Below, piece after piece: positions 1-7,594 of a DNA stretch of 64,000 bases (positions are counted from its first letter, which is position 1; the number at the start of each line of letters is the position of its first letter). The position numbers and the translations under genes are program-made. The stretch covers positions 26,015 through 90,014 of the forward strand of contig CABUCM010000006.1 in assembly GCA_902490005.1 (NCBI GenBank), given 5' to 3'. The notes beneath the pieces are model-generated. The model was not told the origin of the DNA, made no database searches, and saw nothing but the letters and a program-made list of their open reading frames with translations. Source of the DNA: an uncultured Ruminiclostridium sp. Its GTDB lineage: Bacteria > Bacillota > Clostridia > Oscillospirales > Acutalibacteraceae.

Positions 1-150
1 AGAGATGTGATTTATCTGCATTATTATGAAGAATATACGGCGCCTGAGATCGGCAAGATTCTTGGGAAAAACGTAAACACAATTTATACATTGTTGACAC
101 GAGCCAAACAAATTCTCAAACGCAGCCTGGGAGGTGATGAATATGAATGA
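1..150 (+). CDS. ECF-type RNA polymerase sigma factor, 3' end only
   Basis: The window opens inside this gene; 49 residues and the stop are visible. They contain a sigma region 4 helix-turn-helix (APEIGKILGKNVNTIYTLL) followed by a short basic tail, the usual end of an ECF sigma-70 family protein, which binds the -35 element. Its stop overlaps the start of the membrane anti-sigma gene by eight bases, so the two are translationally coupled and probably form a sigma/anti-sigma pair. The N-terminal half, including region 2, lies outside the window, so the subfamily cannot be settled. Confidence 0.8.
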   Translation, partial: RDVIYLHYYEEYTAPEIGKILGKNVNTIYTLLTRAKQILKRSLGGDEYE

Positions 151-928
151 GAAAATCAAGGAAACATTTGATAAGATTCACGCCGAGGAAGAATTAAAAA
201 ATAAAACCAAAGAGTTTATAGTTCATAAAATGAAGGAACACAAAAAGAGTTTTTCCTATAAACGCTTGATCCCTGTGATGGCGAGTTTTCTATTCATATT
301 AATTGCCGTGATCGGTTATCAGCTTTACTTCACTCCTGTAACAACCATCAGCATCGACGTCAATCCATCAATTGAGTTGGGGATTAACCGTTTTGATAGG
401 GTCGTTTCTGTCAAGGGGTATAACCAGGACGGGGAGGATCTAGTGAGTGAATTGAATATACAATTTGAGAATTACACGGAAGCCTTGAAGGAAATTTTGT
501 CCAATGAAAGCTTTGCGGGTTTATTATCGCAAGGGGAAGAACTGTCTATTGCGGTAATAGATTCCGATGAAACGCGAAGCGAGGCGGTACTTTCCAATAT
601 TCAGTCTTTCACAACGGGACACAAAAACGCCTATTGCTATTCCGCGAATCCGAAAGAGGTTGAAGAAGCTCATGAGGCCGGGCTTTCTTATGGGAAATAT
701 CGGGCGTATTTAGAATTACAAGCCCTTGATCCGAGCGTTACAGCGGAAGAAGTACAAGGGATGACAATGAAGCAAATACGCAGCCTGATAGAAGAACTTT
801 CCTCTGCTGAAGGTCAAAGCGGATCGCCGGCTGACAGTGAAGCGCCAGTTGACAGTGATACGGAAACCGGACATAAAGGCGGGGGCAAGGGAAACGGCTG
901 GGGAAGAAGAAATCGGCAAAGAGGATAG
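143..928 (+). CDS. RsgI-like membrane anti-sigma factor
   Basis: Predicted membrane-bound regulator holding the preceding sigma factor inactive. Residues 1-40 are a charged cytoplasmic part, 41-63 a single membrane segment, and about 65-130 match the extracytoplasmic RsgI middle domain (TTISIDVNPSIELGINRFD). The tail from about 215 is Ser/Asp/Gly-rich and ends in a Gly/Arg stretch; no carbohydrate-binding module is seen, unlike the cellulosomal RsgI proteins. The ATG at 143 was chosen because GGAGG at 130-134 sits eight bases upstream; GTG 134 and ATG 137 lie in or too close to that site. What signal it senses cannot be read from the sequence. Confidence 0.75.
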   Translation: MNEKIKETFDKIHAEEELKNKTKEFIVHKMKEHKKSFSYKRLIPVMASFLFILIAVIGYQLYFTPVTTISIDVNPSIELGINRFDRVVSVKGYNQDGEDLVSELNIQFENYTEALKEILSNESFAGLLSQGEELSIAVIDSDETRSEAVLSNIQSFTTGHKNAYCYSANPKEVEEAHEAGLSYGKYRAYLELQALDPSVTAEEVQGMTMKQIRSLIEELSSAEGQSGSPADSEAPVDSDTETGHKGGGKGNGWGRRNRQRG

Positions 929-954
929 AAAAGTAAGCGGCAAATAGTTATGAA

Positions 955-999
955 TACCCATTGAAATGGAGAGCTTTTATGGCCGCATTTCAATGGGTA
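955..999 (+). terminator. hairpin after the sigma/anti-sigma pair
   Basis: A perfect 14-bp inverted repeat (955-968 with 986-999) with a 17-base loop, starting 27 bases after the anti-sigma stop. The run downstream is only TTCCCATTTTA, so termination may be partial. Confidence 0.6.
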
Positions 1000-1026
1000 T
1001 TCCCATTTTATTGAGATTTCTGATTA

Positions 1027-1055
1027 GTGACAACGATATAGTAAAATGGTATAAT
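1027..1055 (+). promoter_or_regulatory. sigma-A-type promoter ahead of tag
   Basis: GTGACA (1027-1032), a 17-base spacer and a perfect TATAAT (1050-1055). It is the only strong promoter before tag and implies a leader of about 170 bases. Confidence 0.6.
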
Positions 1056-1061
1056 AAAACA

Positions 1062-1234
1062 AGCTTGGCTTCTTGCCCGGCTCTGCCGCCCGCACCGTTC
1101 CACCGGTGACACCGAGCTTGCCAATATCATGGCATCCTGCGGGATCACGAATTGGCCTTGAGGCTGATATGATAAAACGAAATAAACTATGATTTTGTTT
1201 CAATCAAATTGATTGGGTTGAAAGGAAAAACCTT
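1062..1234 (+). other. long untranslated leader or gene remnant before tag
   Basis: Together with the hairpin and promoter this fills the 306-base gap between the anti-sigma gene and tag. The middle (about 1080-1160) is more GC-rich than its surroundings. A short frame ending at 1160 reads ...TGDTELANIMASCGITNWP and stops; it has no start or ribosome site and could be the remnant of a lost gene. No riboswitch was recognised. Confidence 0.3.
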
Positions 1235-1816
1235 ATGTGTGTAAAAAACAGATGTACCTGGGCGGGGGAGCTCTCCATATACATCGATTATCACGACAAC
1301 GAGTGGGGACGGCCTGCGCATGACGACAGAAAGCTGTTTGAAATGTTGATTTTAGAGGGGATGCAGGCCGGGCTTAGCTGGATTACCGTGCTCAAAAAAA
1401 GAGAGGCGTTCCGAGAAGCGTTTGATGGCTTTGACCCAATCAAGGTGGCTCTTTACGACGAGGACAAAATACAGGAGCTGCTTGCAAATGAAGGAATCAT
1501 CAGAAACCGCCTCAAAGTAAACGCCGCTGTGGCCAATGCCAAAGCATTTCTGAAGGTGCAAGAAAAGTACGGAAGCTTTGATGAATTTATATGGGCATAT
1601 GTGGGTTATACCCCCATTACAAACCACTGGGAGAATATGGAGGAGATCCCGGCGTCAACACCGCTTTCCGAGAAAATCAGCAAGGATTTGAAAAAGATGG
1701 GGTTCCGGTTTGTGGGCTCGACAATCGTTTATGCATTCATGCAAGCTACGGGTATGGTGAATGACCATGTGACGGATTGTTTTGTCTTTCAGGAATTGAA
1801 GCGCGGCGGGAGATAA
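1235..1816 (+). CDS. tag: DNA-3-methyladenine glycosylase I
   Basis: Base-excision repair enzyme that removes 3-methyladenine from alkylated DNA in the cytoplasm. The 193 residues cover the whole family. The zinc ligands known in E. coli Tag appear at Cys7, His20, His178 and Cys182, and the base-pocket residues at Glu41 and Trp49, all with the E. coli spacing. AAAGGA at 1221-1226 lies eight bases before the ATG. The next gene follows after 12 bases, so the two form an operon driven by the promoter at 1027-1055. Identification is secure. Confidence 0.95.
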   Translation: MCVKNRCTWAGELSIYIDYHDNEWGRPAHDDRKLFEMLILEGMQAGLSWITVLKKREAFREAFDGFDPIKVALYDEDKIQELLANEGIIRNRLKVNAAVANAKAFLKVQEKYGSFDEFIWAYVGYTPITNHWENMEEIPASTPLSEKISKDLKKMGFRFVGSTIVYAFMQATGMVNDHVTDCFVFQELKRGGR

Positions 1817-1828
1817 AGGAGATAAACT

Positions 1829-2551
1829 ATGAACTGGGAACCGTGGACAGGCTGCTATCCGGAGAGTGACGGATGTGCCTATTGCTATTTTTATGGGCCG
1901 TATTCCAAACGGCACGGGCAGAATACCGTCGTGAAAACAGCCGAATTTGACAAGCCCCTGGCAAAAACGGCAAAAGGCGCATACAAGATCGGCAGCGGCA
2001 AAATTGTCGCTGCCTGCTTTGCGTCGGATTTTTTTATCCCCGAGGCCGACGCTTGGCGAAGCGAGGCTTGGCGGATGATCAAAGAGCGTCCGGATCTTGA
2101 TTTCTTAATCTTAACCAAGCGTATCGACCGTTTTCCGGTATCCCTTCCCAACGACTGGGGAGATGGATACGAAAACGTCAATATCGGCTGCACCGTCGAG
2201 AATCAGGCGCTGGCCGATTACCGTCTGCCGCTGTTTTTATCCTATCCTATGAAACGGCGGTTTGTGGCCTGTTCCCCGCTTTTGGAAGAAATCAATCTTT
2301 CCCCTTATCTTGACGGCATCGATCATGTCACCGTCAGCGGCGAATCCGGCCGGGAAGCCCGTGTGTGCGATTACCAGTGGGTTTTGTCCATCCGGGAGCA
2401 ATGCGAAAAGGCCGGCATCACCTTTTGGTTCAAGGGAACCGGCTCGTTTTTCCGGCGCGATGGAGAGGTGCGGAAGGTGAATCCCTTCAAACAGGGCAGC
2501 GTTGCTAAGGAACTGGATATTAATATTTCCGACGGAAAAAAGCTGTTTTGA
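1829..2551 (+). CDS. DUF5131 (phage Gp37/Gp68-like) family protein
   Basis: A 240-residue protein of the DUF5131 family. It opens with the family's cysteine pattern (WTGCYPESDGCAYCYFYG, Cys at about 9, 16 and 19), reminiscent of an iron-sulfur or zinc site, and has the later motifs CFASDFF, LILTKR and VSGESG. The biochemical function is not established. Family members are often found in phages or next to tcmP genes; no tcmP is present here. It is 12 bases from tag and shares its promoter, hinting at a nucleic-acid-related role, but this is inference. Confidence 0.75.
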   Translation: MNWEPWTGCYPESDGCAYCYFYGPYSKRHGQNTVVKTAEFDKPLAKTAKGAYKIGSGKIVAACFASDFFIPEADAWRSEAWRMIKERPDLDFLILTKRIDRFPVSLPNDWGDGYENVNIGCTVENQALADYRLPLFLSYPMKRRFVACSPLLEEINLSPYLDGIDHVTVSGESGREARVCDYQWVLSIREQCEKAGITFWFKGTGSFFRRDGEVRKVNPFKQGSVAKELDINISDGKKLF

Positions 2552-2838
2552 ACAAAGCGGTTTTACAAAAAGGCCAAAGAACTGGGATGAAGGAATCAGA
2601 ATTCGCCGTCAAAGCATTCCTTTGAGACAGTGGGGGTTCAGGTGCTTGGAACAGGGCAGAGCTTCTGGCTGAACCTGCTGTGACCCGGGGCGCCGCTGGA
2701 ATCGGCTTGTCCCGTTGTTTTGAGGAAGAGCCGGCGCTTGATCCCTTAAACGCTTCCCAAAGCCCCGTTTATAAAACGGGGACCAGTTTTGTTTTTCAGT
2801 GAAAGGGCCTGTTAAAGATAGCGCCGCGCTCACGATAA

Positions 2839-2898
2839 AAAATACCCCCGCTTGTTAGTTTCAGTATGCCTTACTGTTCTAACAAGCGGGGGTATTTT
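2839..2898. terminator. bidirectional terminator between DUF5131 and lacI genes
   Basis: A perfect 20-bp stem (2839-2858 with 2879-2898) flanked by A-rich and T-rich runs on either side, placed between convergent genes. The remaining part of the 367-base gap (2552-2838) holds only a small hairpin near 2763-2782 and no credible gene. Confidence 0.85.
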
Positions 2899-2918
2899 AT
2901 TTTGGCGGAAAGGGCGAA

Positions 2919-3977
2919 TTAAAACGTGTTGTTAAACTGAAGAGCGGTAGATTCCCGAATAATCAATTCTGCATTGAGCTGAAGGTGCTTGGTTTCTGCC
3001 GCGGGATTGTGTATTTTTTCCGCCAGCAGCTCGCAGGAAAGAAAGCCGATTCGGAATTTTGGCTGATTTACCGTGGTGATAGAGGGGGTGGTCAGGCTGG
3101 AGATGTCCACGTTATCGAAGCCCACCACAACCACATCCTCGGGAACCCGGAGGTGGCAGTGTTGGATCGCCCGGATGGCCGCCGCCGCGTAAACGTCGGA
3201 GACGGTGAAAAACGCGTTAGGGGCGTCGGGGCGGGAAAGAAGCTTGACCACGGAGGAATAAGCCATATCGCAGTTGATGTCCGGCAATTGAATGATCCAG
3301 TGGGGCATTACTTTAAGCCGGGCGGTATCCATGGCGGTCAGGTACGCCTTGCGGCGCTGCCTGGCGTATTTATAGGAAAGAGGGCCGTTGATTAACCCGA
3401 TCCGCCGCTTGCCCGTGGAAAGAATATAGTCCATGGCGCTGAGGCTGGAGGTGAAATCGTTGATACTTACTGACGAAACCAGGGGGTGGTTGTCGCTTTC
3501 GCAGCATTGCACCACTGGGATTTCAGACGCCAGCTTATCCAGCACCTCTTTAGGCATCAGGTTCGCGGTGATGATACCGGCCACACGAAGGTGTTTGATA
3601 AAATCCAACAGGGACTCAATGTTGTTGGCGGCGATATTGCAGGGATAAAGCAGGCATTCAAAATCATAGTTTTGAGCGGCTGCTTGAATGCCGTTGATAA
3701 TCTGATTATAAAAGGGGTTGGTAATCAGCGGGACGGACACCAAAACAACCTGTTTATGATAAGCGCCTTGGGCCGCCTCGGGAGCTTCCCGGTAAGACGG
3801 CTGCTTTTCTATTTTCGAGTTAGTGTATCCCAGGGTAGCGGCGGCCTCTATAACCTTGTTTTGCGTATCGCTGCGAACGGCGCCAGTATGATTCAGAACC
3901 CGGGAAACCGTAGCGACAGAAACGTTAGCCAAATGCGCCACATCGTTGATGGTAACTTTTGCTTTTGTGTTTGCCAT
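2919..3977 (-). CDS. LacI-family regulator of sugar cluster 1
   Basis: A 352-residue LacI/GalR-type repressor. Residues 7-55 form the DNA-binding headpiece (TINDVAHLANVSVATVSRVL), followed by a linker and a periplasmic-binding-protein-like sensor domain from about 70 (VVLVSVPLITNPFYNQIING) to the end. It is divergent from the binding-protein gene at 4281 and very probably controls that operon and itself, since an 8-bp inverted repeat covers its own -35. The linker at about 56-70 is somewhat long (SKIEKQPSYREAPEAAQGA). The inducer is unknown, presumably a sugar or keto-sugar. Confidence 0.9.
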   Translation of the reverse strand: MANTKAKVTINDVAHLANVSVATVSRVLNHTGAVRSDTQNKVIEAAATLGYTNSKIEKQPSYREAPEAAQGAYHKQVVLVSVPLITNPFYNQIINGIQAAAQNYDFECLLYPCNIAANNIESLLDFIKHLRVAGIITANLMPKEVLDKLASEIPVVQCCESDNHPLVSSVSINDFTSSLSAMDYILSTGKRRIGLINGPLSYKYARQRRKAYLTAMDTARLKVMPHWIIQLPDINCDMAYSSVVKLLSRPDAPNAFFTVSDVYAAAAIRAIQHCHLRVPEDVVVVGFDNVDISSLTTPSITTVNQPKFRIGFLSCELLAEKIHNPAAETKHLQLNAELIIRESTALQFNNTF

Positions 3978-4022
3978 TCTCGATCTCTCACTTTCCAGGC
4001 TTATTCCATAGGCTTTGGTATC

Positions 4023-4051
4023 ATTATAACGGAAAAATTTGTATTTGTACA
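4023..4051 (-). promoter_or_regulatory. promoter of the cluster 1 lacI gene
   Basis: On the minus strand a perfect TATAAT (4028 down to 4023) lies 17 bases from TGTACA (4051 down to 4046). The -35 is inside the inverted repeat at 4042-4067. Confidence 0.5.
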
Positions 4052-4067
4052 GATTAATTTACAAATA
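4042..4067. promoter_or_regulatory. inverted repeat, possible LacI operator
   Basis: TATTTGTA (4042-4049) and its exact complement TACAAATA (4060-4067) with a 10-base spacer, in the divergent control region. It overlaps the lacI -35. It lacks the central CG usual in LacI-family operators, so the assignment is tentative. Confidence 0.4.
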
Positions 4068-4175
4068 TAATGTAAAAAAATGAAAATAAAATTTTAAAAT
4101 AAGCGTGGAAATTCACAAAAAAGGAAAAGTTAACTAGACATAATATCTGAAATTAAAGGTTTTTTAAGAAGTTGA

Positions 4176-4204
4176 TTGACAAAATAATGAAATAAAATTA
4201 TAAT
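4176..4204 (+). promoter_or_regulatory. consensus promoter of sugar operon 1
   Basis: TTGACA (4176-4181), a 17-base spacer and TATAAT (4199-4204): a full consensus promoter, so strong when not repressed. In the leader, GAAAACCA (4212-4219) is complementary to TGGTTTTC (4247-4254), a second possible operator or hairpin. Confidence 0.85.
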
Positions 4205-4280
4205 CTTTACAGAAAACCAGTCAGGGAGAAGTAAAAAAATGTAAAATGGTTTTCCAATTGCGATGAAAGGATTTGAAAAA

Positions 4281-5585
4281 ATGAAAAAAGTACTCGCGGT
4301 TTTGCTGGCGGCCACCATGCTGTTTGGTATGGCGTCCTGCAGCTCAGGCAACGAAGGCAGTTCTCAGTCTGGCAGTTCCACAGACAGCGCCGCACAGAGC
4401 GGCGAAAGCACCCCCGAATCTTCCGGAGACGTAAAGATCAAGGTTACCACCTCCGCCAATTCCGGCCGTCCGGGCCTGGAAGCGGTGGTCCCCTTATTTG
4501 AAGAAGAAACCGGTATCGGCGTGGAGGCCGGCTTTGCCGATTTAGGAACCAGCACCTTTACCGCCGAGTTGATGACTCAGCTTCAGGCTGGCAGTGCTCC
4601 TGATATTTTTACCGCCTATGTAGGCACCGGAACCTCTTCCCCCAACATCGGCACCCTGGCAGGGGAAGGCTATCTGATGGACCTTTCTGACACGGAATAC
4701 GGCAAGAGCGTCATCGGCAGCGCCGTAGAGGACTGCGTTTCAGTGGATGGCAAAATTTATTCCGCCCTGTTCGGCATTCAGTTCTGCTGCATCATTTATA
4801 ACGAGGACCTGTTTGAACAATACGATTTAACCCCAGCCGCCACCTGGGATGAGCTGATCGCCCTGGTTGGCAAGATCCGGGAGGTTGCTCCGGATAAGAT
4901 CCCGATCTCTTTCGGCGGCGGCAATACCTCCATCGCTATGATCGTGGCCAGTATGTTCGCCTGCAACCAGCCCGGCTACACCGGCAAGGAGGATTCCTTT
5001 AAGGATTCCCAGGTTTGGAAAGACGGCCTTAATATGATTCAGGAGCTCATCGACGCGGGCGCTTATAACACCAGCGCATCCACCGACGGCTCCAATGAAA
5101 TCGTATCCCAGATGACCGCCGGCGATGCCTTCATGGTTATCGACTGCTCCAGCCGCTACACCGGCATTAAAAAAGCCGACCCTGAATGCCCCGTGGGCAT
5201 CAGCGTGTTCCCGGCTAAAGACACCAAGGACACCAAGATCATGCTGTGGCCCGGCACCAACCTGAATGTGAACGCCAACGCTTCCAATCCGGAGCAATGC
5301 CTGGAATTCATTTCCTACGTGACCGGCAGCGAAGGCTCCAGCGCCTGGCTGGAAGCCGCCGGCGGCTCTGAAATCTCCGTGGCACAGCTCTCTGATAAGG
5401 AAACCTGGCCGGAGCACTTCGCCCAATTGAAGAGCTACGACAAGACCGTCACCATGATTCCCGTTGTCACCTGGCCTTCCTCTGGCTCCGCCAACGCCCT
5501 GGGCGAAGGCGTTGCCGGTATGCTGGCTGGCGTGAAGTCTGTGGATGACGTTCTGTCCGACATGGACGCTAATTGGGGTAAATAA
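4281..5585 (+). CDS. sugar ABC transporter substrate-binding lipoprotein (cluster 1)
   Basis: Family 1 (MalE/MsmE-like) solute-binding protein that captures a sugar or glycoside outside the membrane. The start at 4281 is preferred over the in-frame ATG 4263 because GAAAGGA (4265-4271) sits nine bases before it and because it yields a clean signal peptide with lipobox ending at Cys20 (MLFGMASC). A Ser-rich linker runs to about residue 50, then the two-lobed fold. First gene of the operon behind a consensus promoter. The substrate is not predictable from the sequence; neighbours suggest a glycoside that is later oxidised. Confidence 0.9.
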   Translation: MKKVLAVLLAATMLFGMASCSSGNEGSSQSGSSTDSAAQSGESTPESSGDVKIKVTTSANSGRPGLEAVVPLFEEETGIGVEAGFADLGTSTFTAELMTQLQAGSAPDIFTAYVGTGTSSPNIGTLAGEGYLMDLSDTEYGKSVIGSAVEDCVSVDGKIYSALFGIQFCCIIYNEDLFEQYDLTPAATWDELIALVGKIREVAPDKIPISFGGGNTSIAMIVASMFACNQPGYTGKEDSFKDSQVWKDGLNMIQELIDAGAYNTSASTDGSNEIVSQMTAGDAFMVIDCSSRYTGIKKADPECPVGISVFPAKDTKDTKIMLWPGTNLNVNANASNPEQCLEFISYVTGSEGSSAWLEAAGGSEISVAQLSDKETWPEHFAQLKSYDKTVTMIPVVTWPSSGSANALGEGVAGMLAGVKSVDDVLSDMDANWGK

Positions 5586-5619
5586 TCCCGAGAAACAGCT
5601 TGTACCATCATGAAAACAT

Positions 5620-5760
5620 GGGGCCGGCTATTCCGGCCCCATTCTCTGGCAGTTGAAAAACCGCCTTTGACAGACACAAACACTTTGCTTTGGCAGGCCC
5701 CTGAGAAGGGGCGGACAACCATTGCCGCGGCGATGGGGGCCGGCGGACCCGCCGGCCCCC
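5620..5760 (+). repeat. two GC-rich hairpins between lipoprotein and permease genes
   Basis: An 8-bp hairpin (5620-5627 with 5633-5640) and an 11-12 bp hairpin (5735-5746 with 5749-5760) in the 234-base gap. Neither is followed by a T-run, so they look like processing or stabilising structures rather than terminators; this would leave more binding-protein mRNA than permease mRNA. Confidence 0.6.
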
Positions 5761-5819
5761 TGCAAGCGGCCCGGCGGACGAAAAAGGTAAGCTGTAATTC
5801 CCTGGAAGGAGTTTGGAAA

Positions 5820-6728
5820 ATGGCGTTGCCGAAAAACAATATACGGACTAAAAAAGCGAAAATGGGAATCAGAGTCCCCTGGTTTCTTGTCATCCCGGGA
5901 TTGGTATGCGCATTGGTGGCTCACTTTATCGCACCGATTCAGGGCGCTTTTTACGCCTTCACGGATTTTAAGGGCATTGGGTCCTACAACTTTATTTGGT
6001 TTGAAAACTTTAAGACTATGTGGGAATCCTCTTCGGACAAGATGGCGATTCTCAACACCTTTAAATTAGCGATTCCCTTTGTGCTTTTGACCTGCGTGCT
6101 GGGTCTGATTTTGGCTTTGATTCTTTGTCATAACTTCAAAACGAAGTTTTTTATGCGGTCGGTGCTGTTTGCGCCGGCGGTGATGATCCCTTTGGCGATT
6201 ACCCAGATCTGGAAATACATATTTAACTATGACGGCCCGTTGAACCTGCTGCTGCAGGGTGTGGGCCTAGGGCATCTGTGCCAGAACTGGCTGGGCACCG
6301 TGGAGTACGGGCTGCTGTGCATTCTCATTGTGATGCTTTGGCAGAACATGGGCTATGCTATGGTGATCTTCAACGCCGGGCTCCAGTCTATTCCCGAGGA
6401 GCTGTACGAGGCGGCCAGCATTGACGGCGCCAACGCTTGGAAGCGATTCTGGAACGTAACCCTGCCCCAATTGGCGCCCTCCTTTACGGTAGTAATAACC
6501 TTGATGACCATCACTGGCCTGCGGGTGTTCGATCAGGTAATCGGCCTGACCAACGGCGGCCCGGCGGGCAGCACCCATACCCTTGCCAGTGATTATTATA
6601 TTCAAACCTGGGCTTACGGCCGTTACGGCTACGGCACGGCCCTGGCGCTGGTGCTCACCCTGCTGGTGACGGTGGTGGGTATCCTGGAAGTGCTGGCGGG
6701 ACGGAAAAAGGAGGACAGTATTTCATGA
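5820..6728 (+). CDS. ABC sugar permease, MalF/UgpA type (cluster 1)
   Basis: Inner-membrane permease of a CUT1 importer, 302 residues with about six membrane segments. The EAA loop that contacts the ATPase is at YEAASIDGANAWKRFW with the expected G about residue 210. The frame is open further upstream, but AAGGAG at 5806-5811 fixes the start at 5820 and the upstream part is the hairpin region. Its stop overlaps the next permease start (ATGA), indicating coupled synthesis of the two subunits. No ATPase gene lies in the operon. Confidence 0.9.
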   Translation: MALPKNNIRTKKAKMGIRVPWFLVIPGLVCALVAHFIAPIQGAFYAFTDFKGIGSYNFIWFENFKTMWESSSDKMAILNTFKLAIPFVLLTCVLGLILALILCHNFKTKFFMRSVLFAPAVMIPLAITQIWKYIFNYDGPLNLLLQGVGLGHLCQNWLGTVEYGLLCILIVMLWQNMGYAMVIFNAGLQSIPEELYEAASIDGANAWKRFWNVTLPQLAPSFTVVITLMTITGLRVFDQVIGLTNGGPAGSTHTLASDYYIQTWAYGRYGYGTALALVLTLLVTVVGILEVLAGRKKEDSIS

Positions 6729-7564
6729 AGAAGTCGTACAATTACAAAACCTTTCTTGGCGGCGCCGTGGTTTTCCTCTTTGTCCTGGTGTTCGCGGCGC
6801 CCTTCTACCTGCTGGTGGTAAATTCCCTGAAAACAACCAAGGAGGCTTACGCTTCCCCGTTTACCCTGCCATCTAATGTTTACTGGCAATCCTTTACCGA
6901 GGTGCTCCAGGGCGCCGGAATCAACGCTAATTTTATCGGCGCCACGGTCAACAGCCTGCTGATTACCGCGGGCTCCCTGGTGCTTTTGATCGTGTTCGGC
7001 TCTTTGGCGGCTTACTGCCTGGCAAGGCATCCCGGCAAGGTGAGCAATATCATGTATATTTTCTTTGTCATCGGCATTATCATCCCCTCCCAGCTGGGCT
7101 TGGTGCCCATGTACTGCGCCTTAAGAGACCTGGGGCTGGTAGGAAACGCCGCCGGTATGATGATCCTTTATACCTGCAAGCAGATGCCTATGACCGTGTT
7201 TCTTTACACCGGCTTTTTCCGGCAGTTCCCCATCGATTTCGAGGAGGCCGCCACCATCGACGGCGCGGGTTATTTCAAGACCTTTTTCATGGTGGTGCTG
7301 CCCCAGCTAAAGGCCATTACCGGTACGGCGATTTTGCTCAACGCCCTGTATATCTGGAACGATACCTTTGACCAAATGGTGTTTTTAAGCGGCGCCGCCG
7401 CCAAGACCCTGCCGGTTGAAATTTACGCTTTGACCAGCGCCATGACGGCCCAGTGGAACCTGGTGTTCGCGGCGGTGATTATTTCCCTGGTGCCGATGCT
7501 GATTTTGTATCTGCTGACCCAGAAAAAAATGATGACCAGCTTGGCGGGGGGCCTGAAGGGCTGA
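6725..7564 (+). CDS. ABC sugar permease, MalG/UgpE type (cluster 1)
   Basis: Second permease subunit, 279 residues and about six membrane segments. The EAA loop reads FEEAATIDGAGYFKTFF. Partners are the preceding permease and the lipoprotein at 4281; together they import the cluster 1 substrate with ATP hydrolysed by an ATPase encoded elsewhere. Starts inside the stop of the previous gene, and is followed after 30 bases by the catabolic genes. Confidence 0.9.
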   Translation: MKKSYNYKTFLGGAVVFLFVLVFAAPFYLLVVNSLKTTKEAYASPFTLPSNVYWQSFTEVLQGAGINANFIGATVNSLLITAGSLVLLIVFGSLAAYCLARHPGKVSNIMYIFFVIGIIIPSQLGLVPMYCALRDLGLVGNAAGMMILYTCKQMPMTVFLYTGFFRQFPIDFEEAATIDGAGYFKTFFMVVLPQLKAITGTAILLNALYIWNDTFDQMVFLSGAAAKTLPVEIYALTSAMTAQWNLVFAAVIISLVPMLILYLLTQKKMMTSLAGGLKG

Positions 7565-7594
7565 TTTTTAAATGAAAGTGAATAAGGTGATATT

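Noticed and set aside
2760..2785. Small CCCCGTTT/AAACGGGG hairpin as a terminator of the DUF5131 gene
   Set aside because: No T-run on either side; the 20-bp stem at 2839-2898 is the better terminator.
3486..4070. 194-codon plus-strand frame antisense to the cluster 1 lacI gene
   Set aside because: It runs opposite to a clear LacI coding region, lacks a ribosome site and shows no recognisable domain.
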